From positions 10,916,245 to 10,980,244 of the forward strand of contig OX031066.1 of the NCBI GenBank assembly GCA_943736015.1: a stretch of 64,000 nucleotides of DNA, read 5' to 3'. Positions 57,401 through 64,000 of this stretch are shown piece after piece. The notes beneath the pieces were generated by a model, which saw only the letters and a program-made list of their open reading frames with translations, did no database searches and had not been told where the DNA came from. The stretch comes from Tridacna crocea (lineage: Eukaryota > Mollusca > Bivalvia > Cardiida > Cardiidae). The number at the start of each line of letters is the position of its first letter. Positions within the stretch are counted from its first letter, which is position 1. The position numbers were made by a program, and so were the translations under genes.

Positions 57401-58739
57401 TTTGTGCTGCGCATAAAATCATAAAATCAACTTGGACACTTTCGAAGGCAAATGATACCTGTTCAACAAATCAAAGAAAGGAAAACTGAATGTTTCCCTG
57501 TTTTCTTACCAGGGTCAATTTTGGTGACCTTGCAAGTCAAAAGTCAATGTTATGTTTAACTGCTGCGCAAAAACATGAAATTCAGAAGCAACTGGTTGCT
57601 GTTGCGGAAACTTTCCGGTCAAAAACAATCTTGTTCTAGTTTGAAGAATTTAAAAATAGGCCATAAAGATAAGATAAGATGTAAGAATAAGTAATACTCA
57701 ATTTTTTCTTTGATAGGGTAGAAAACATTGTGGGAAAACGAGAAAATGCTGGTAACATGCATTGTCTCCTTTTCTCTATTATTTTCAAAAGCTTTCACTT
57801 TCGGGTGTGTAAAAAGGCGTCATTGTGTGGTAAAAGATTAATAAGGATAAAGAGATACCCCCTTCCCAATCAGCCAATCAAATCCTATTCCATCTGTGAA
57901 ATTATCCAATCATGGAAGCTTTAAGGAAATCAGCATGGGGCCTAGTAAGCCAATCAGAGACCTCGAGAAATTCAAAATTGGGCCCAGTCAGCCAATCAGA
58001 GGCTTCGAGAAATTCAAAAATGGACCAAATCAGCCAGAGAGCTTCAAAATTACTTCAAAATGGCGCCCTAATATATCGATAAAAACAGTGAACAAAAAAA
58101 CAACATAATAGTGGATTTAAAGTCTTCTTTGAAGGCTGCTGTGCAGTCCTTGGCAAACTGCCAGGCATGTACCATCCACACATGCCAGATTTCACTGAAA
58201 AAGGGCCAAAATTTAAGAGAATAGGCTGGCAGAAGACCTTGTTTTGGTCTTTTCAAGCCCCCTTGCAACAGTTACTTCCCTGGATATAAACCCTTGATGC
58301 CCCTTTATCCCTTAATTAGATTTCCTGACTCAGACCACATTGAATTCTGCACATTGAATAAGCCAAAATGATGAATGTACAGAGTGAAAATGGAATTGAA
58401 GTGTAACTTTTCTTATCTCTTCAAACCACAACAAGAAAGCAAGTTACATTGACTACTGTTTCATACATGCCAGTTACACACATGCAAAAACACCAGGAAA
58501 TAATGTGACAAGTGGCTAAAGAAAAAGACAGAAGACTCTTTCAGTAGCAGCTGCTTCCTGTTGCATAAGACAAACAAAGAGAACTAAATTTCTATTATAT
58601 TTTTTCTCTCCAATCTCTCTATACCGTGACAACATACCCATTTACTTAGTCAACCGTCTCTCATAGGTGCCACTTACGTATCTGCAAAACATGAAAAATC
58701 GACTTATGGAACATTTCATTACAGACCACAGTATGTTCC
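51446..58739 (-). repeat. Diverged satellite cluster, inverted relative to 1-7523
   Basis: The monomer landmark GGCGCCC-TAATATATCGATAG recurs at about 51446, 53068, 54284, 54947, 56613 and 58068, giving intervals of 1,622, 1,216, 663, 1,666 and 1,455 bp. Copies have internal deletions and 10-20 percent divergence, unlike the near-identical left array. Reading plus here equals minus there. Each retained 5' region has several CCAAT motifs followed by AAAATGGCGCCC and GGCATAAAAGTGG. Confidence 0.9.
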
Positions 58740-58950
58740 TTAAAGGGCAAATCAACAAGTTTCTGATATGATTAATTTTGAAATCTACATCTATCAAATG
58801 GCAACCTGGTAATATTGTAATTTGAAAAAAAAATTAGTAAAAGTACTTTTTTCCAATTTATATTTTTGCTTATTAGTTTTTCTTGCATCGCTTACCTCCC
58901 TTACTTATTGTAGCGCACCTTGATCTGTGACGTCATAGGAGCGTTTGTTT

Positions 58951-59170
58951 CAATATGGACCTTGTTTTAGATAGTGAAATGAGCGATATTTAAGACGAAG
59001 GAATACACGTTTCTAGGCCGGTAAGGCCGTACATGTACCACCAAGTTTTTAATGAAACTTAATAGTTTCTGATGATGGGGATAAAAGTAAAATTTCGCCC
59101 ACCTATGGCGAAAATAACGATGTTATGCCGGACTCTTGAACAGCGTGAAGAGTATCACGCCTACATGTAT
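58951..59170 (+). pseudogene. Possible broken reading frame near left end of Kolobok-like element
   Basis: ATG at about 58954 (MDLVLDSEMSDI) meets TAA after 12 codons. The same frame continues past it (EGIHVSRPVRPYMYH) and ends again after 20 more. A neighbouring frame carries SDDGDKSKISPTYG. This has protein-like character with stops; its family is unknown. Confidence 0.25.
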
Positions 59171-59705
59171 TAGGCTACGGGGCGAAGGTCGTTTACAGAA
59201 ATATTATTCGATACATGATACAATTAAGTGTACGGCATAAGCTTTGTTTCACTTGAAGTATTTTCAGTAGATTTACGGGTGGAATTAATAATAATAATAA
59301 AAAAAAGACGGTTTCATGACAGTTCCACGACTACACAGTTGCCCGACACTTTTAAAGACATTTCTCCTACACTTTAGTTTCATGTCAAATAACCGATTTC
59401 TTGACTTTTACGATTGATAATCGTGAGATGTTAGTTCTAACTATTTGTTGATGGATCCTATATTTGTACCTGTAAAGAATTCTGTAAACATTGACAGATA
59501 CAAAATTTGTTCTTTCATGGGTGAAGGGTTACACAATAAATCGCGATTTTCATGAGAATAAGAATAGTTTGAAATGCTGTTAACGAGCGTGAAATTTGAG
59601 AAAATAATATGTTCCGAGATCATTAAGACGATCATCAAAATCACTTTATATTCTGGGTAACCACATTTGTATCAATTGATCCTTTACCCACAATATTTTC
59701 TACTT

Positions 59706-59883
59706 TTAACTCTTTACCATACGACAAAATATTAAACAGGTCCAAACTGAAATTGCTTGCAGACGACAAAATAAAGTAATATATTTCAAAAATTGAATTT
59801 TTTTTTCCAGCAGAGTAAAACACTGTGTTAACAGGAGAATATGCGGGGTCGTAAAAATTACGGATTGATTGGTAAAGTGTTAA
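59706..59883 (-). mobile_element. TTAA MITE, reduced centre
   Basis: TTAACTCTTTACCATACGAC, AGGTCCAAACTGAAATTGC, GCAGACGACAAAATAAAG, end GGATTGATTGGTAAAGTGTT and AA. The palindrome is nearly lost. Confidence 0.7.
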
Positions 59884-59996
59884 ATATAAATCCCACACAT
59901 TGGGCACAACTTCTGGTTAAGTTCACAGGGAGCAGTATCCGAAGAGATTAGGACGAGTTGTATGGACTTGTTTCTCAAGAGATGTAAAATACATGT

Positions 59997-60225
59997 TTAA
60001 CCCTTTCCCAAACAATCCCTGGTTTTTACGGGAAAGGAATAGAAGCCTTTTGGAAACATTGTGGGAAAAGGAGAAAATGCTGGTAACCAGCAATTTCTCC
60101 TTTTCCCACAATGCTTTCTACCCTGTCATATAGAAAAATCATCTTTTAAGCAACTGTTAATTTGTCATCGGCAAAATGCTTTGAATTTGGTCTGGTCCAA
60201 AATTTGCCGTCTGGGAAAGGGTTAA
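59997..60225 (+). mobile_element. TTAA palindromic MITE, CCCAAACA subfamily
   Basis: TTAACCCTTTCCCAAACAAT and GTCTGGGAAAGGGTTAA ends. Palindrome with tip TGCTGGTAACCAGCA and near-perfect arms. Confidence 0.9.
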
Positions 60226-60229
60226 ATTG

Positions 60230-60430
60230 TTACCAAACATCAAATTTATTGACTCAACCGAATTGAAAGCAATTAGAGTCAACAAATCAATTTTAACTTG
60301 CATGTTTGGACTTGTTTTTGATGGGTAAAAAACATTGTAGAAAAAGGAGAAAATGCTGGTCAGCAATATTTCTCTTTTACCTACAATGTTTTTGAAAGTT
60401 TTTTCTATCTTTACAAGAGTCGTAAAAACA
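60230..60430 (-). mobile_element. Degenerate palindromic MITE
   Basis: ACATTGTAGAAAAAGGAGAA, AATGCTGGTCAGCAAT, TCTCTTTTACCTACAATG; outer halves weak. Confidence 0.6.
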
Positions 60431-60751
60431 AAAGATTTCTCTCAGTAGCCTGTCTAGAAGACATAGTATGGACAGGAACAGGGAAATACCCACAAATCAT
60501 AAGTGTAAAGATACAATTCAAAATTTGTTCAAAATGATTGTAAGTTGTCAAATCACTTTTAAGAGTGAAATGTCGAAGAGAAGAAGTGTATGGGATAAAA
60601 GCTGTAACATGGGTTTACTGTCACAAACAAGCATTACAGAGTAAAGGGGTGAGATATGCAAATGTTATGTAACCATTTCCTGTATTGTTTCAACTGGCCG
60701 GTGATGGATTAACATTTATGACCATGACTAGGGGTAGCCAGATACTGACTT

Positions 60752-60985
60752 CACCCTTTACCATGCAAACCCTACTTCTAGTTTCCAATACCCAAAAAAA
60801 GAGTGTTTGAAAAAAAGTGTGGGAAGAAAAAGATGTTTACTGTTTAAGGGCAAATCCTAATATATTTTGACCATACTGTTTTCTGCTCCAATCAGCTGCA
60901 AATGTTTTTGGGTCACAATTCTTTTGTTGTCTGCAAATGCTTTCAATTTGAACCAGTCTAAAATTTTGTGTTTGGTGAATGGTCA
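60752..60985 (+). mobile_element. MITE with a 61-bp insert
   Basis: TTCACCCTTTACCATGCAAA, GTGTGGGAAGAAAAAG, then a Kolobok-like terminal fragment (60844-60904), then GGGTCACAATTCTTTTGTTG, TCTGCAAATGCTTTCAATTT and GAACCAGTCTAAAATTTTG. Confidence 0.7.
60844..60904 (+). mobile_element. Solo terminal fragment of the Kolobok-like family
   Basis: TTAAGGGCAAATCCTAA, TTTTGACCATACTGTTTT and GCTCCAATCAGCTGCAAATG match the reverse complement of the right end of the 58744-62253 element over about 60 bp, in the orientation opposite to that end. TTAA is present on the left side only. Confidence 0.75.
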
Positions 60986-61009
60986 CTTGACCCTTTGTTT
61001 TTTACAACC

Positions 61010-61276
61010 CTGAGATAGAAGCCTTTTGAAAACATTGTGGAAAAGGAAGAAAAAGCTGAAACACTTGAAAGTTAACATCATTTGAACAATCCAGACTTTG
61101 GTACTTGCAAAATCTATGTTATGAATTTGGATGAATATGTTATGTTGTTGCCTTTGAAAACATTGTGAGGAAAAGAGAAAATGCTAAGATTTTCTCCTTT
61201 TCCCATAATGTTTTCCATCCTTTCCAAATCAAATTTCATTTCAATTTTTTGATTACCATTTTTTGTCATGTGCAAA
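61010..61276 (+). mobile_element. Composite of MITE halves
   Basis: GAGATAGAAGCCTTTTGAAA, ACATTGTGGAAAAGGAAG, then a second partial hairpin, GAGAAAATGCTAAGATTTTC and TCCCATAATGTTTTCC, followed by CAAATTTCATTTCAATTTT. Confidence 0.55.
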
Positions 61277-61505
61277 TTAAACCTTTACCAAACAATCCCT
61301 AGTTGTTACAACCCTGAGATGGAAGACTTTTTAAAACATTGTGGGAAAAGGAGAGAATGCTGGTAACCAACATTTTCTTCTTATCCTACAATGTTTTCTA
61401 TCCTGGTGGAAACATATTTCAATTTTTCAGTTAGGTTTACTTTGTTCCCTGCAAGTGCTTTTAATTTGGACCATTCTAAAATTTCGTCTCTTGGTAACGG
61501 GTTAA
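61277..61505 (+). mobile_element. TTAA palindromic MITE
   Basis: TTAAACCTTTACCAAACAAT start, tip TGCTGGTAACCAACA, CTTTTAATTTGGACCATTC, end GTCTCTTGGTAACGGGTTAA. Confidence 0.85.
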
Positions 61506-61623
61506 ATGTTGAAAACATTTGGGGAAAAAAAGGGAGAAAACGGCACCAATTTCTACTTTGTCCAGAATGTAGATCTAGAAATGGATAAACTATTACGAAA
61601 AACAATTAAAGGAATTACTGACC

Positions 61624-61974
61624 TTATGTTTGTTTTTCTTTTTGGAGATTGCCATTGTCTGTCTTATGGCCTATCTTATTTCGACTCGGAGTTTCGAACA
61701 ATGTCGACACAGCATCAGGTTTTAACCGCAGCCTAATATTCCTATAACCAACTTCTTTTACGAGTTTTGGACTTATTAAGAACTGACTGTCCTCGAAGCG
61801 TTTCAAACACAATTTGGAATGAACTGATGGCACAAAATCCTCCGTTACTGTCCGGCCCCGATTTAAACGCTGAATCCATAGTTTTCTCCTTTTTAATTCC
61901 TTCGGAAATTTGAACATACTCATTCTATGTGTTCCTGATTCGACGTTGAAGCCATAGGCTGCACAATTTACCAT
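61624..61974 (-). pseudogene. THAP-domain remnant of a transposase, zinc ligands lost
   Basis: The 116-codon frame has the layout of a THAP zinc finger: MVNCAAYGF at the start, FKFP at 21-24, Trp33, a KLCLKRF segment at 54-60 and AVSTLF at 88-93. THAP fingers bind zinc with C2CH. Here Cys4 and Cys56 remain, but the second Cys position is Phe9 and the His position is Arg59. Each change needs only one base (TGC to TTC, CAC to CGC). With both changed, DNA binding through this finger is unl likely to be intact. No downstream catalytic region is present. It lies near the right end of the Kolobok-like element. Confidence 0.75.
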
Positions 61975-62257
61975 TTTTTCGGCTGAATTCTATGTTAATA
62001 CTCAGATATCTACTGACTGTAAACACAGGCTTACGCTCCTATGACGTCACACAGGTAGGGAAGATAAGCGAATCAGGGGAAGTAAGCCATGCACCATTTT
62101 TGGGGCCGTATATCAGCGTGACAATTCGAGCGTGATTTATGGCATGTTACAGGGTGGTATTTATGAAAACTGATGGACACGTGTTTACCAACATCATTTG
62201 CAGCTGATTGGAGCAAAAAAACAGTATGGTCAAAAAATCTTAGGATTTGCCCTTTAA

Positions 62258-63711
62258 GTCAAGTGTAGGGAACTAAATTTCCGATATATTTTTATCTCCA
62301 TTGTCTTTTTACCATGACAACAAACCATTTACGTTGACTGCCACCTCATAGGTGCCAGTTACGTATCCGCGAAAACATGAAAAATAGACTTATGGAACAT
62401 TTCGTAGCAGACGACACCTGTCGCTCAAATCAATCATAAGGATTTTTCTTTTTCGTTTTCTCTCACTAGGGCCATTCATTTGGTTACTATGACTATCTCA
62501 CCCATACGTGATGGTTTCGCGCTGTGCATAAGATCATAAAAAACAACTTGGACACTTTCAAAGCCAACTTATACCTGTTGCACAAATCAAAGAACGGTAA
62601 ACCGAATGTTTCCTTGTTTTCTTACCAGGGTCAATTTTGGTGACCTTGCGAGTCAAAAGTCAATGTTATGTTTAACTGCTGCACACAAATATAAAATTTA
62701 GAAGCAACTTGTTGCAGTTGCGCAAACTTTTTCTGGTTAAAAAAAATCTAATTCTAGTTTGAAGAATTTAAAAACAGGCCATAAAGATACAATAAGATGT
62801 AAGAATAAATAATAATCAATTTTCTTTTTTTTTTTTTTTTTTTGATAGGGTAGAAAACATTGTGGGAAAAGGAGAAAATTCTGGTAACCTACATTGTCTC
62901 CTTTTCTCAATCAGCCAATCAAATTATATCCCTCTGTGAAATTATCCAAAAACAGAAGCTTTAAGGAAATCAGCATGGGATCCAGTCAGCCAATCAGAGG
63001 CTTCGAGAAATTCAAAATTGGGCCCAATCAACCGATCAGAGAGCTTCAAAATTACCTCAAAATGGCGCCCTTGAATATCGATAGAAAACAGTGAAGCAAA
63101 AAACGGCATAAAAGTGGATTTGAAGTCTTCTTTGAAGATTGCTGTGCAGTCCTTGGCAAACTGCCAGGCATGCACTATCCACACATGCCAGATTTCACTG
63201 AAAAAAGGGCCAAACTTTAAAAGAAAAGAGTGGGAGAAGACCCTGTTTTGGTATTTTCAAGCCCCCTTGCAAGAGTTACTTCTCTTGAACCAAACCCTTG
63301 ATGCCCCTTTATCCCTTAATTAGATTTTCTGACTCAGATCACATTGAATTCTGCACAATGAATAAGCCAAAATGATCAATGTACAGTGTGAAAACCCCAA
63401 AAATGAATGTGACAAGTGGCTTAAAAAAGACTGAATACTCTTTCAGTAGCAATTGATTCCTATTGCATGAATCAATGAAAGGGAATTGAAGTGTAATTTT
63501 TCTAATCTCTTCAAACCACAACAAGAAACCCAGTTACATTGACTACTGTTTCATACGTGCCAGTTACACACATGTGAAAACACCAGGTGGCTATAAAAAG
63601 ACTGAGGACTCTTTCAGTAGCAACTGCTTCCTGTTGCATAAGTCAAACAAAGAGAACTAAATTTCTAATATATTTTTTTCTCTCCAATCTCTTTATACCA
63701 TGATGACATAC
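62258..63711 (-). repeat. Satellite cluster, continuation after the transposon
   Basis: Continues the monomer interrupted at 58739 (GTCAAGTGTAGGGAACTAAA), passes a MITE remnant and a T run of about 24 at 62821-62845, CCAAT-rich region near 62910-63035, GGCGCCC near 63066, and ends in the last monomer where the LINE tail begins. Confidence 0.85.
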
Positions 63712-64000
63712 CCAAGTCAAGTCAAGTAAATTTTTATTTACAAAGTCGGGGACAATAACAAATTAACATAAGCTCTGTTGAGCTTTTAACACCGACTTGA
63801 CAATATATTATGACATATACAACACAAACAAACATGTACCAAATAAAAAGCACACATATTTCTGCAGGGGAGGAAACTCCTTCTGAGAATGATCAACATT
63901 CCAGCTATTGTGGCCTCCCCTGACAGTTAAAAGTTAGAATCATTTTGTAAGAAGGTAATCGCAGTACTAAAAGTCACATGTTAAAAGGTGCAGGGCAGCA
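63712..64000 (-). mobile_element. LINE 3' end, cut by window edge
   Basis: On the minus strand the sequence ends TTGTCCCCGACTTTGTAAAT, AAAAATTTACTTGACTTGAC. It is a non-LTR type 3' end with AATAAA and a short CTTGA-type tandem tail. It is inserted in a satellite monomer and extends beyond the window. Confidence 0.55.

Larger units (their letters stand above)
58744..62253. mobile_element. Kolobok-like DNA transposon, decayed
   Basis: AGGGCAAATC (58744-58753) and GATTTGCCCT (62244-62253) are inverted ends, each flanked by TTAA (58740-58743, 62254-62257). Removing it restores satellite sequence (TTCCTTAAGTCAAG), so the insertion is exact. A subterminal inverted pair, TGTGACGTCATAGGAGCGT, lies at 58926-58944 and 62033-62051. 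A minus-strand THAP-like frame lies near the right end. TTAA targets plus a THAP-domain transposase are the combination known for Kolobok. About 1.8 kb of the interior is MITEs inserted later. Confidence 0.8.

Overview
This is eukaryotic, AT-rich, repeat-dominated DNA with no long open frame and no prokaryotic gene layout. The repeat set points to a bivalve mollusc, probably a heterodont: tRNA-headed SINEs, tandem-core 'pearl'/Helitron-like elements that open with a CACCTGAGCACGAAG-type end, LINE 3' tails ending in short tandem repeats, and an AGCCTGYGCAG...AGGCT hairpin repeat. Dreissena is my best guess from memory of similar repeats; the species is inference, the repeats themselves are read directly.

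Layout. 1-7523 is a satellite array of about 1,838-bp monomers, arranged as two copies of a 3.67-kb dimer. 8500-11843 is a long-TIR transposon with a 9-bp target duplication (MULE-like). 14274-17506 is a second long-TIR element whose left TIR carries a full SINE. About 17916-23870 is a large inverted-repeat element containing a tandem-core element and seven copies of a 15-bp motif. 24-51 kb is a mosaic of palindromic MITEs, SINEs, foldback elements, tandem-core elements and a few short islands that behave like real coding exons. 51446-63711 holds diverged copies of the same satellite in the opposite orientation. That cluster is split at 58744-62253 by a TTAA-flanked, Kolobok-like transposon carrying a decayed THAP-domain reading frame. 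The last 290 bases are a LINE tail.

Genes. No complete gene is visible. The best-supported coding material is: a plus-strand gene end with three phase-compatible exons (32953-33011, 34108-34235, 36866-37115) and a 3' UTR with two AATAAA signals; a minus-strand pair of phase-compatible exons (26957-27108, 26036-26112); isolated good exons at 42255-42338 (-), 49092-49234 (+) and 51348-51442 (-); and a weaker terminal exon at 44844-44954 (+). I recognise none of these proteins.

Most unusual signal. A TTAA-flanked MITE superfamily is present in more than 30 copies. It carries a central palindrome of about 67 nt (arms of about 33 bp). Subfamilies differ in sequence, but the two arms change together, so the palindrome is preserved. 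One related palindrome, also 67 nt long, sits in a different full-length foldback element.
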